A DNA stretch of 11,074 nt from STD1-204 sp041649895. GTDB lineage: Bacteria; Patescibacteriota; Minisyncoccia; Minisyncoccales; Minisyncoccaceae. The notes below the pieces were generated by a model. It ran no database searches, was not told where the DNA came from, and worked only from the letters and a program-made list of their open reading frames with translations. Made by a program: the position numbers and the translations under genes. This document shows, piece by piece, positions 1-5,998 of this stretch. The stretch lies in assembly GCA_041649895.1 (NCBI GenBank), contig JBAZMG010000034.1:1-11074 (forward strand), read 5' to 3'. How positions within the stretch are numbered: position 1 is the stretch's first letter; each line of letters opens with the position of its first letter.

Positions 1-383
1 AAGGCTTTATGAATCCAGATGGTGCATGGATAAGTCTTTCTAATACTGGTGTTGCTGACGGAAGCTGGCATCAAGTCGCTGTAACCGTAAGACGCCCCAT
101 TGACGTAACTTATTATATTGATGGGCGTGCAGATGGGATTATCCCGATGACGTCAACCACCGCTTATACATTCTCTGGCAGTATTTTTAGAATAGGGGGA
201 TATAACTACTTTGTGAATGGCTCAATAGACGACGTTCGCTTATTTAGTGCTGCTATACCAGTCTATCAAATCCAGCAAAGCTACTTTGCCGGCTTAAACA
301 AACTTTTCGCCAAAAACATCATCAATCAAGAGGACTACAATAATCGCCTTGCCGGCTTAAACCAAAACACAGCAAAAAATTAG
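1..383 (+). CDS. LamG-domain pilin-like protein, C-terminal fragment (pilin 1)
   Basis: The frame is open from base 3 and the gene begins upstream of the window. An ATG at base 9 is internal, because the sequence starts in the middle of a domain. The visible part is the second half of a concanavalin-A/LamG-like jelly roll: the pattern W-H-x-V-A-V-T-V, then Y-Y-I-D-G, then the closing strand G-S-I-D-D-V-R-L-F. It ends in a tail of about 39 residues (QIQQSYFAGLNKLFAKN...LNQNTAKN) that recurs in the three genes downstream. By homology with those genes it is expected to start with a prepilin signal. It is probably co-transcribed with them and exposed at the cell surface as a minor pilin or adhesin; that role is inferred. 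Its stop codon abuts an intergenic palindrome. Confidence 0.82.
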   Translation, partial: GFMNPDGAWISLSNTGVADGSWHQVAVTVRRPIDVTYYIDGRADGIIPMTSTTAYTFSGSIFRIGGYNYFVNGSIDDVRLFSAAIPVYQIQQSYFAGLNKLFAKNIINQEDYNNRLAGLNQNTAKN

Positions 384-412
384 AATGTTTGGGGATCGTA
401 TCTCCAAACATT
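384..412. repeat. Intergenic palindrome family, copy 1
   Basis: A 29-base inverted repeat starts one base after the stop of pilin 1. Arms AATGTTTGGGGAT and ATCTCCAAACATT pair over 13 bp with a single G-U and leave a three-base CGT loop. No U-run follows, so it does not look like an intrinsic terminator. It ends 8 bases before the ATG of pilin 2. Related palindromes lie at 1333, 4567 and 6554. Confidence 0.85.
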
Positions 413-420
413 GGAAAACA

Positions 421-1323
421 ATGAATAAAATTATAAAAAAACAATTTGCGTTTACGCTGATAGAGTTATTGGTTGTAATAGCGATTATTGGCATACTTTC
501 CGCTTTGATAGTTGTGGGAATGAACAATTCCACGGAAAGCGCCAGAATCGCAAAACTAAAAGTTTATAGCAATTCCATAAGAGATTCTTTAGGTGCGAAC
601 TTAGTTTCGGAGTGGAAGTTTGATCACGGAAATATTAACGATAACGCCGTTGTTGGCGATGTTTTGGATTCCTGGGGATCAAATAATGCAACAGGAATAG
701 GAACTGCGCCCGGACCAATAATAAAGGGAGGGACTGATTGCGTAAGTGATAGATGTTTATCTTTTGATGGAACAGACGATTATGTGGATTGTGGGAACGG
801 AAGTAATTTAAGTTTTGGAAACGGAAATTTTACCATGTCTTTATGGTTAAAATCAAACACCTACTCTAATCCCTATGCTGCTTCGAAAAGGAATACTGTC
901 GGATATTGGTTTTATATTACCAATACAATTACACTTTTTTACATAAGAGATGCTAGTAGTGGAAATATTGGAGCGGGTACAAGTGGCAATCTCTACGATA
1001 ATAGCTGGCACAATCTTGTGGGAATAAGGAATAATCCGAATTTATATTTGTATTTAGATGGAGTCTTGGCGGGCTTACCAATTGATATATCTTCGGTGGG
1101 GTCTATTGATGTCGCATATAATTTAATTTTTGGATTGGGGAATGGTTCGTATTGGGCTGGTAAAATGGATGAGGTTAGATTATTTAACGCGGCCATGTCA
1201 ACTTCACAAATCCAGCAAAACTACTTCGTTGGTCTAAATAAATTATTAGCTAAAAACATTATTACTCAACAAGATTACAATAATCGCTTTACCGAATTAT
1301 CAAGTGCTTACGCAAAAGATTAA
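421..1323 (+). CDS. Prepilin-type protein with LamG domain (pilin 2)
   Basis: 300 residues from ATG 421. An upstream in-frame ATG at 385 is rejected because it lies inside the palindrome and would put 12 extra residues before a leader identical to that of pilin 3. Residues 1-10 form a short basic prepilin leader (MNKIIKKQFA), followed by the class III signature FTLIELLVV and a hydrophobic helix. Glu15 is the +5 glutamate of the mature pilin. The residue before the predicted cut is Ala10 rather than the usual Gly. Residues about 61-258 look like a LamG/ConA-like jelly roll (Laminin_G_3-like), with Cys107, Cys112 and Cys124 and the closing strand KMDEVRLFNAA. The C-terminal tail QIQQNYFVGLNKLLAKN is shared with the other pilins. 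Likely a surface-exposed minor pilin or adhesin; the ligand is unknown. No obvious Shine-Dalgarno sequence precedes it. Confidence 0.88.
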   Translation: MNKIIKKQFAFTLIELLVVIAIIGILSALIVVGMNNSTESARIAKLKVYSNSIRDSLGANLVSEWKFDHGNINDNAVVGDVLDSWGSNNATGIGTAPGPIIKGGTDCVSDRCLSFDGTDDYVDCGNGSNLSFGNGNFTMSLWLKSNTYSNPYAASKRNTVGYWFYITNTITLFYIRDASSGNIGAGTSGNLYDNSWHNLVGIRNNPNLYLYLDGVLAGLPIDISSVGSIDVAYNLIFGLGNGSYWAGKMDEVRLFNAAMSTSQIQQNYFVGLNKLLAKNIITQQDYNNRFTELSSAYAKD

Positions 1324-1332
1324 GCTTTTCGG

Positions 1333-1359
1333 AATGTTAAGGGCTGACCCCTTAACATT
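1333..1359. repeat. Intergenic palindrome family, copy 2 (variant)
   Basis: A 27-base inverted repeat between pilin 2 and pilin 3. Arms AATGTTAAGGG and CCCTTAACATT pair perfectly over 11 bp around a five-base loop. Compared with the other copies, inner arm bases TG/CA are replaced by AA/TT on both sides, so pairing is kept. No U-run follows. It ends 6 bases before the ATG at 1366. Confidence 0.82.
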
Positions 1360-1365
1360 AAAGAA

Positions 1366-2268
1366 ATGAATAAAATTATAAAAAAACAATTTGCGTTTAC
1401 GTTGATAGAGCTATTGGTTGTAATAGCGATTATTGGAATTCTTTCGGCGTTGATCGTTGTGGGAATGAGTTCAACTACGCAAAAAGCAACAATAGCCAAG
1501 GGTCAAGTATTTTCCAACTCATTGCGTAATTCATTGATGGGCAATTTAGTTTCGGAGTGGAAATTCGATAATATTACGGACTATAATTCCGGAACAAAAG
1601 TTATTGGCACTTCAAGCAATAATATTTCTGATTCTTGGGGAGCTTCCGGGTATAATCACGGAACCGCTTCCGGCGGACCGATACTAAAAGAAGGAAACGA
1701 TTGTGTTTCTGGTAAATGTATTCAATTTGATAGAACAGACGATTATGTGGATTGTGGAAATGGAGCGGGCCTAGATATTATCGGCGACATTACGCTTGAA
1801 ACCTGGTTTTTTGCTAATAACGTTACTCCAAGACAAGATATGCTTGACAAGCATCAATATAATGTCGGGGGATATGCAATAAGATTAGAGGCCGGGAGTA
1901 TTATTTTTTTGGTTGATACACCCAATCAATCGTCCTTGACCTTCTCTGCTGGTATAGTTAATAATCGATGGAATCATATCACCATAACCCTATCCGGGAA
2001 CACTGCTGTCATATATCTCGATGGAATTAATAAAATATCGTCATCAGCCCTTGCTTCTCCAAAAACAACGGTTTATCATTTTTACATCGGCCGGTCATTT
2101 AATGGACAAATGGACGAAGTCCGTATATACAACGCCGCCATTCCAACATCTCAAATCCAGCAAAACTATTTCGCTGGAATAAACAAACTTTTCGCCAAGA
2201 ATCAGATTAATCAAATAGATTACCAACAAAGATTAGCCGAATTATCAAGTACTTATGCAAAAGAATAA
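1366..2268 (+). CDS. Prepilin-type protein with LamG domain (pilin 3)
   Basis: 300 residues. The leader and first helix (MNKIIKKQFA, then FTLIELLVVIAIIG) are the same as in pilin 2; the first 71 bases of the two genes differ at two positions. The region after the helix (MSSTTQKATIAKGQVFSNS) instead matches pilin 4. The LamG-like domain spans about residues 61-258, with C113, C118 and C130 aligned to the three cysteines of pilin 2 and the closing strand QMDEVRIYNAA. The tail ends LSSTYAKE. Its 3' end overlaps the start of pilin 4 by 14 bases, so translation of the two may be coupled. Likely a surface-exposed minor pilin or adhesin. The class is clear; the binding target is not visible. Confidence 0.88.
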   Translation: MNKIIKKQFAFTLIELLVVIAIIGILSALIVVGMSSTTQKATIAKGQVFSNSLRNSLMGNLVSEWKFDNITDYNSGTKVIGTSSNNISDSWGASGYNHGTASGGPILKEGNDCVSGKCIQFDRTDDYVDCGNGAGLDIIGDITLETWFFANNVTPRQDMLDKHQYNVGGYAIRLEAGSIIFLVDTPNQSSLTFSAGIVNNRWNHITITLSGNTAVIYLDGINKISSSALASPKTTVYHFYIGRSFNGQMDEVRIYNAAIPTSQIQQNYFAGINKLFAKNQINQIDYQQRLAELSSTYAKE

Positions 2269-3190
2269 ATTAACAGCATTTACCTTAATAGAACTCCTCG
2301 TTGTTATCGCGATAATCGGTATTCTTTCTGCTTTGATCGTTGTGGGGATGAGCTCAACAACCCAAAAAGCGACAATTGCCAAGGCTCAGGTATTTTCCAA
2401 CTCATTGCGCAATTCTTTGATGAGCAATTTGGTTTCAGAGTATAAATTTGAAGGAACTGGTACTCCCGACGCCCTAGCCACTATTGCTGACGTTGTTGAC
2501 TTATGGGGATCGAATAATTCCAGTGCTCTTAATGGTAATCCTTATGTGAGGGGCGGATCAAATTGTTTGTCTGGTAAGTGTATTTCTTTTGACGGAGCGG
2601 GAGATTCTTTTACTGTTCCCGATAGCGCTACACTAGATACTATTTTTGGAACAGAGAATTTTACTTTAGAGGCGTGGATTTATTCAGTAAAATATACGGC
2701 AGATTATCAAGGAATAATCAACAAAAGAACGGATGCGTATTATAGCGCGTCCCCAGGGGGTATTTTTATTGATAGCGATGGGGATACTTTAAGATTTTTA
2801 ATAGGAACCGGAAATGAATCAGAAACATATGATTCTTGTACTGCGTCAATTGCAGCCCTTCACGATAAATGGATCCATATTACAGCGACAGCCGGTGGGG
2901 GATATATGAAATTGTATATAAATGGTTTACAGGTTGGTAGCACGACCACTATAACAAAAAATCCCACAACCAATAATGAGCCAATGACAATAGGTGGTTT
3001 TTACGCCGGGGGAAGGAATTTTTCCGGAAGAATGGATGAGATTAGAATATATAACGCACCCGTGCCGACTTCTCAAACCCAGCAAAACTACTTCGCTGGT
3101 CTAAATAAATTATTAGCTAAAAACATTATTACTCAACAAGACTACAACAATCGCTTTGTTAGCTTAAACCAAAACACCGCAAAAAATTAG
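2255..3190 (+). CDS. Prepilin-type protein with LamG domain (pilin 4)
   Basis: 311 residues from an ATG inside the last codons of pilin 3. The leader is only eight residues (MQKNKLTA), followed by FTLIELLVVIAIIG; Glu13 is the +5 glutamate, and the -1 residue is again Ala. Residues about 55-95 match pilin 3 closely. The LamG-like part (about 60-270) keeps the CX4C pair (C104, C109), lacks the third cysteine of pilins 2 and 3, and carries an extra Cys195. It closes with RMDEIRIYNAP. The tail is a hybrid: the stretch to about base 3157 resembles pilin 2, and the last 33 bases resemble pilin 1. No terminator with a U-run is visible after the stop. Probable surface adhesin or minor pilin and last gene of the array. 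Confidence 0.87.
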   Translation: MQKNKLTAFTLIELLVVIAIIGILSALIVVGMSSTTQKATIAKAQVFSNSLRNSLMSNLVSEYKFEGTGTPDALATIADVVDLWGSNNSSALNGNPYVRGGSNCLSGKCISFDGAGDSFTVPDSATLDTIFGTENFTLEAWIYSVKYTADYQGIINKRTDAYYSASPGGIFIDSDGDTLRFLIGTGNESETYDSCTASIAALHDKWIHITATAGGGYMKLYINGLQVGSTTTITKNPTTNNEPMTIGGFYAGGRNFSGRMDEIRIYNAPVPTSQTQQNYFAGLNKLLAKNIITQQDYNNRFVSLNQNTAKN

Positions 3191-3286
3191 TCCGTCTTCG
3201 CTCCTGCGGAACTATGCGGATAAAACGAGTTGAGTACTTATTAAATGTGACTTGCTTTAAAATTAGGAGTTTTGGGTGTAGAATAT

Positions 3287-3295
3287 TGGTATAAT
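3287..3295 (+). promoter_or_regulatory. Extended -10 promoter of rarA (TGGTATAAT)
   Basis: A perfect TGn-TATAAT extended -10 (TATAAT at 3290-3295) has no convincing -35. Only six bases separate it from the ATG at 3302, so transcription would start at or next to that A and give a leaderless mRNA. There is no Shine-Dalgarno sequence in the gap. Confidence 0.7.
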
Positions 3296-3301
3296 ACAAT
3301 T

Positions 3302-4525
3302 ATGCCGATAGATAAAGAAGCACAACAAAATAGGCCATTGGCAGACAGAATGCGCCCCAAAACCTTGGAGGAATTTTTGGGCCAGGAAGAAATTGTGGGA
3401 GAAAAAAGATTATTAAGAGAAGCTATTAAAACCGATAATGTGCCTTCAATGATTTTTTGGGGACCGCCGGGAACCGGTAAGACAACACTTGCGATGATAA
3501 TTGCCGAGCAAACCAAGGCTGATTTTATCCGCATCAGCGCAGTCAGTAGCGGCCTAAAAGATCTGCGCGAAATTATTGATCGGGCGAAGAGTAATAAACT
3601 GATTGATCGAAAAACTATTTTGTTTGTGGACGAGATGCACAGATGGAATAAAACCCAGCAAGACGGACTTTTGCCTTATGTGGAAAATGGCACAATTATT
3701 CTCATTGGCGCCACAACGGAAAATCCTAGTTTTGAAATACGGGGCGCTTTGCTTTCAAGGTGCCGAGTTTTTGTTTTTAAACAGCTTACATCCGAATTGA
3801 TCACAAAATTGATCTCCCGCGCCGTAAAAGATAAAAAACGAGGGCTTGGAAATTTGAATATCAAATTGTCAGCCAAAGAAACAAAAATAATAGCGAAGAT
3901 TAGTAATGGTGACGCGAGGGTGGCACTAAATATTCTCGAATACGCCGCGACCGCGTCACAAGGAAACATTACTTTGCAAACAATTGAAGAAGCTTCGCAA
4001 AAAATTAATTTGTTGTACGATCGAGAGGGCGAAGAACATTATAATATTATTTCCGCCTTGCACAAGTCAATGCGCGGGTCTGATGCGGACGCTTCGCTTT
4101 ATTGGCTGGCGAGAATGGTTGAGGGGGGAGAGGATCCATTGTATATCGCAAGGCGCATTGTCAGGTTTGCTTCGGAAGATATTGGACTCGCCAATTCACG
4201 GGCATTGGAACAAGCCGTGACCGCGTACAATGCTTGCCACTTTATCGGCTATCCGGAATGCAATGTAATTTTGGCCCAGGCGGTTGTGTATATGGCAAAG
4301 TGCAAAAAATCAAACGAGTTGTATATTGCCTATGGTAAGGCCGCGGATGATGTAAAGAGATACGGGAATTTGCCCGTGCCTTTGCACATCAGAAACGCGC
4401 CCACGAAACTTATGGAAGAGTTGGGATATGGTAAAGGTTATAAATATAGCCCGAAATACGGGTACAAAGAAGATCAAGAATATCTACCAGATAAACTCAA
4501 GGGCCGAAAATACCTAAAGGGATAG
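3302..4525 (+). CDS. rarA: Replication-associated recombination protein A (RarA/MgsA-like AAA+ ATPase)
   Basis: 407 residues from ATG 3302. An in-frame TTG at 3272 is upstream of the promoter box and is rejected. RarA belongs to the clamp-loader/RuvB branch of AAA+ proteins and acts at stalled replication forks on single-strand/double-strand junctions. Visible motifs: the N-terminal PLADRMRPKTLEEFLGQ box, Walker A GPPGTGKTT at 54-62, Walker B ILFVDEMHRWNKTQQD with the acidic pair at 110-111 (family usually DEIHRFNK), sensor 1 GATTENPSFE, an arginine-finger region with LLSRCR, and sensor 2 GDARVALN. The C-terminal tetramerisation and helical part is present (DADASLYWLARMVEGGEDPLYIARR, NLPVPLHIRNAPTKLM, and a terminal YLPDKLKGRKY). 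Length is normal for the family, so the gene looks complete and functional. It appears to be transcribed from its own promoter. Confidence 0.95.
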   Translation: MPIDKEAQQNRPLADRMRPKTLEEFLGQEEIVGEKRLLREAIKTDNVPSMIFWGPPGTGKTTLAMIIAEQTKADFIRISAVSSGLKDLREIIDRAKSNKLIDRKTILFVDEMHRWNKTQQDGLLPYVENGTIILIGATTENPSFEIRGALLSRCRVFVFKQLTSELITKLISRAVKDKKRGLGNLNIKLSAKETKIIAKISNGDARVALNILEYAATASQGNITLQTIEEASQKINLLYDREGEEHYNIISALHKSMRGSDADASLYWLARMVEGGEDPLYIARRIVRFASEDIGLANSRALEQAVTAYNACHFIGYPECNVILAQAVVYMAKCKKSNELYIAYGKAADDVKRYGNLPVPLHIRNAPTKLMEELGYGKGYKYSPKYGYKEDQEYLPDKLKGRKYLKG

Positions 4526-4566
4526 AATAAAGAATCAAGAATTATGAATTAAGAATTGAAGAGCGG
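4526..4566. repeat. A-rich intergenic stretch with short direct repeats
   Basis: After the rarA stop the sequence repeats AAGAAT / AAGAATT and ATGAATTAAG-like units several times before the third palindrome. No coding or U-tract terminator signal is seen. It is probably non-coding spacer or decayed repeat sequence. Confidence 0.4.
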
Positions 4567-4595
4567 AATGTTTGGGGGCTTAGCCCCCAAACATT
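4567..4595. repeat. Intergenic palindrome family, copy 3 (perfect)
   Basis: A 29-base inverted repeat with perfect 13-bp arms (AATGTTTGGGGGC and GCCCCCAAACATT) around a TTA loop. No U-run follows. It ends five bases before the -35 TTGACA of the next promoter, so it could separate rarA from the downstream gene or act on that promoter. Confidence 0.88.
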
Positions 4596-4599
4596 GGTT

Positions 4600-4628
4600 T
4601 TGACAGGTAAATAGAAATAGTGTATAAA
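4600..4628 (+). promoter_or_regulatory. Strong sigma-70-like promoter of the 73-aa gene
   Basis: A consensus -35 TTGACA (4600-4605), a 17-base spacer, and TATAAA (4623-4628, five of six) preceded by TG. The predicted start is about 4635, immediately before the leader hairpin at 4636. This is the best-formed -35/-10 pair in the window. Confidence 0.75.
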
Positions 4629-4635
4629 ATAAGAA

Positions 4636-4647
4636 GCACCGAGGTGC
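4636..4647 (+). promoter_or_regulatory. 5'-terminal leader hairpin containing the ribosome-binding site
   Basis: GCAC-CGAG-GTGC: a 4-bp stem (5 bp if C4640 pairs with G4643) at the predicted mRNA 5' end. The Shine-Dalgarno sequence GAGGTG (4641-4646) spans the loop and 3' arm, five bases before the TTG start. A near copy lies at 5984-5995 before the HTH gene. Confidence 0.6.
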
Positions 4648-4651
4648 AAAA

Positions 4652-4873
4652 TTGTTTGAGTTTCTTACAAGGTTATTCAGGAGAAGAAAGCACAGACTTG
4701 AAACATTTTTCTTTTCGGACTCAGATGGCCATGAAAAAGTCAGAAAAACATTCAATGAATGGATACAGTTAATGGAATTCACGGAAGGCAAAGAAAATAT
4801 TAAAGTGGAAAGCATCGATTTTCATTTCGACTCGAGAGAGGCGTTGCAACTTTATGTACATTACTCCTATTAA
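4652..4873 (+). CDS. Hypothetical 73-residue protein, TTG start
   Basis: I do not recognise a family. The TTG start is chosen because GAGGTG lies five bases upstream and a near-consensus promoter precedes it; no ATG alternative keeps the N-terminus. The N-terminus is short, hydrophobic and then very basic (MFEFLTRLFRRRKHRLE), which could be an amphipathic membrane- or nucleic-acid-contacting helix. It is followed by an acidic-aromatic stretch (FFFSDSDGHEKVRKTFNEW) and a C-terminal half (IKVESIDFHFDSREALQLY) that looks like a strand plus a helix. There are no cysteines and no signal peptide. The gene lies alone between a palindrome with a promoter upstream and a terminator downstream, so it is probably a monocistronic unit. 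The strong expression signals argue that it is a real gene. Confidence 0.68.
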   Translation: MFEFLTRLFRRRKHRLETFFFSDSDGHEKVRKTFNEWIQLMEFTEGKENIKVESIDFHFDSREALQLYVHYSY

Positions 4874-4890
4874 CATTTTTAGAAAATTAC

Positions 4891-4921
4891 AAAAGCCAAG
4901 ATACGTCGCGGCTCTTTTTTT
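4891..4921 (+). terminator. Putative intrinsic terminator after the 73-aa gene
   Basis: A short stem AGCC (4894-4897) / GGCT (4910-4913), extendable by A-T pairs past one mismatch, has a 12-base loop and is followed by a run of seven T (4915-4921). The stem is weak, but its position 20-50 bases after a stop codon fits. Confidence 0.5.
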
Positions 4922-4933
4922 ATCGTTTTAAGC

Positions 4934-4962
4934 TTGCTACTTTCTTAATTATACCTAATACT
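4934..4962 (+). promoter_or_regulatory. Putative promoter of obgE, leaderless arrangement
   Basis: TTGCTA (4934-4939), a 17-base spacer, and AATACT (4957-4962), each matching four of six consensus bases. The box ends six bases before ATG 4969, exactly as at rarA. The gap is AT only (ATATAT) with no Shine-Dalgarno sequence. Confidence 0.45.
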
Positions 4963-4968
4963 ATATAT

Positions 4969-5943
4969 ATGCTCATAGATGACGTAGTAATTAAAGTCCG
5001 GGCCGGCAATGGCGGCAAGGGTGCGGTAAATTTCAACAAAAACCCGATGGCTTTGGGTCCTACCGGTGGTAGCGGCGGCAAAGGGGGTGATTTTTATTTT
5101 GTCGGGGTTTCCAATTTAGACGCGCTGAAACAATTCAGATTTAAAAAAGATCTGAACGCCGAGGATGGTGAAAACGGCAAAAGCCAATTGAACGACGGCG
5201 CTAATGGCAAAGACCTGATAGTGCAAGTTCCCGTGGGTACGGTAATTCACAATCTTACAACCAAAAGTGAAGCGGAAATAATAAAGATCGGAGAACCGGT
5301 TTTGATCGCGCAAGGCGGAAAGGGAGGAAAGGGAAATTTTCTTTTCAGATCATCCACAAACACAACGCCTCTTCAATCTCAGCCCGGACTGCCCGGCGAG
5401 CACTTTGAATTGCGACTGGAATTAAAGCTCATTGCCGATATCGGGTTTGTCGGATTGCCGAATGGCGGCAAATCAAGTTTATTAAACGAACTGACAAACG
5501 CGAGCGCGAAAGTGGCCAACTATCCCTTCACCACGCTGGAACCGAATCTCGGAGTTTATTACGATCTGATCTTGGCGGATATCCCCGGATTAATTGAGGG
5601 CGCGTCTTCGGGCAAGGGGCTTGGCATAAAATTTTTAAGGCATGTTGAGCGCACGAAAATATTATTTCACTTTATTTCCGCGGAATCGGAAAATGTTGTA
5701 AAAGATTACAAAACCATTCGAGCGGAATTGAAAAAGTATAATCCGGAGTTATTAGAAAAGCCGGAATATCTTTTTTTGAGCAAAAGTGATGAGTTGGACG
5801 AGAAAGAAAAAGAGAAAAAATTGAAAAAACTAAAAAAAATAAACGAAAACGCGATCGCGATCTCAATTTACGACGATGAGAGCCTGGAACTGGTAAAAAA
5901 AATATTAAATCAAATAATTACGGAGAAATTAAATCCCGCTTAA
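4969..5943 (+). CDS. obgE: GTPase ObgE/CgtA, short form
   Basis: 324 residues. Obg is an essential GTPase that binds the 50S subunit during ribosome assembly and links it to nutrient state. The N-terminal Obg fold (about 1-155) is visible as glycine-rich repeats: GNGGKGAVNFN, GGSGGKGGDFYF, GENGKSQLNDGANGKDL, VPVGTVI and GGKGGKGN. The G domain follows: G1 GLPNGGKSS (162-170), switch region NYPFTTLEPNLG, G3 DIPGLIEGAS (from 204), and G4 as SKSD (271-274) where NKxD is usual. The C-terminal OCT extension found in B. subtilis Obg is absent, and the lysine-rich segment EKEKEKKLKKLKK lies between G4 and the last helix. The canonical R/E-rich turn after FN is replaced by KNPMALGPTGG. The gene is complete. 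It is followed after 7 bases by the promoter of the HTH gene. Confidence 0.95.
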   Translation: MLIDDVVIKVRAGNGGKGAVNFNKNPMALGPTGGSGGKGGDFYFVGVSNLDALKQFRFKKDLNAEDGENGKSQLNDGANGKDLIVQVPVGTVIHNLTTKSEAEIIKIGEPVLIAQGGKGGKGNFLFRSSTNTTPLQSQPGLPGEHFELRLELKLIADIGFVGLPNGGKSSLLNELTNASAKVANYPFTTLEPNLGVYYDLILADIPGLIEGASSGKGLGIKFLRHVERTKILFHFISAESENVVKDYKTIRAELKKYNPELLEKPEYLFLSKSDELDEKEKEKKLKKLKKINENAIAISIYDDESLELVKKILNQIITEKLNPA

Positions 5944-5963
5944 TGCCATATTGACAAAGCGGG
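5935..5963. promoter_or_regulatory. Inverted repeat across the obgE stop and the next -35 (possible operator)
   Basis: Perfect 7-bp arms CCCGCTT (5935-5941) and AAGCGGG (5957-5963) have centres about 22 bp apart, close to two helical turns. The right arm starts directly after TTGACA of the HTH gene promoter. It could be an operator for the HTH protein or a hairpin at the end of the obgE mRNA. No U-run follows. Confidence 0.45.
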
Positions 5964-5979
5964 TGGGATATATTATTCT
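5951..5979 (+). promoter_or_regulatory. Promoter of the HTH gene
   Basis: A consensus -35 TTGACA (5951-5956), a 17-base spacer and TATTCT (5974-5979). TATTAT at 5971-5976 is a better -10 but leaves only 14 bases of spacer. Either way transcription would begin near 5983-5986, next to the leader hairpin. Confidence 0.62.
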
Positions 5980-5983
5980 TCAG

Positions 5984-5995
5984 GCACGGATGTGC
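5984..5995 (+). promoter_or_regulatory. 5'-terminal leader hairpin, second copy
   Basis: GCAC-GGAT-GTGC, a 4-bp stem whose loop and 3' arm carry a degenerate ribosome-binding sequence (GGATGTG, one base from GGAGGTG). It is followed by ACA and the ATG at 5999. It resembles the element at 4636-4647 in stem sequence, loop size, distance from the promoter and the A-rich link to the start. Confidence 0.55.
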
Positions 5996-5998
5996 ACA

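Noticed and set aside
385..420. Upstream ATG 385 as start of pilin 2
   Set aside because: It lies inside the intergenic palindrome and adds 12 residues before a leader identical to that of pilin 3; ATG 421 is the natural start.
3272..3301. TTG 3272 as start of rarA
   Set aside because: It lies upstream of the TATAAT box and would not be in the mRNA; ATG 3302 matches the family N-terminus.
5951..5998. TTG 5951 as start of the HTH gene
   Set aside because: These bases are the -35 TTGACA; the predicted transcript starts about 30 bases later.
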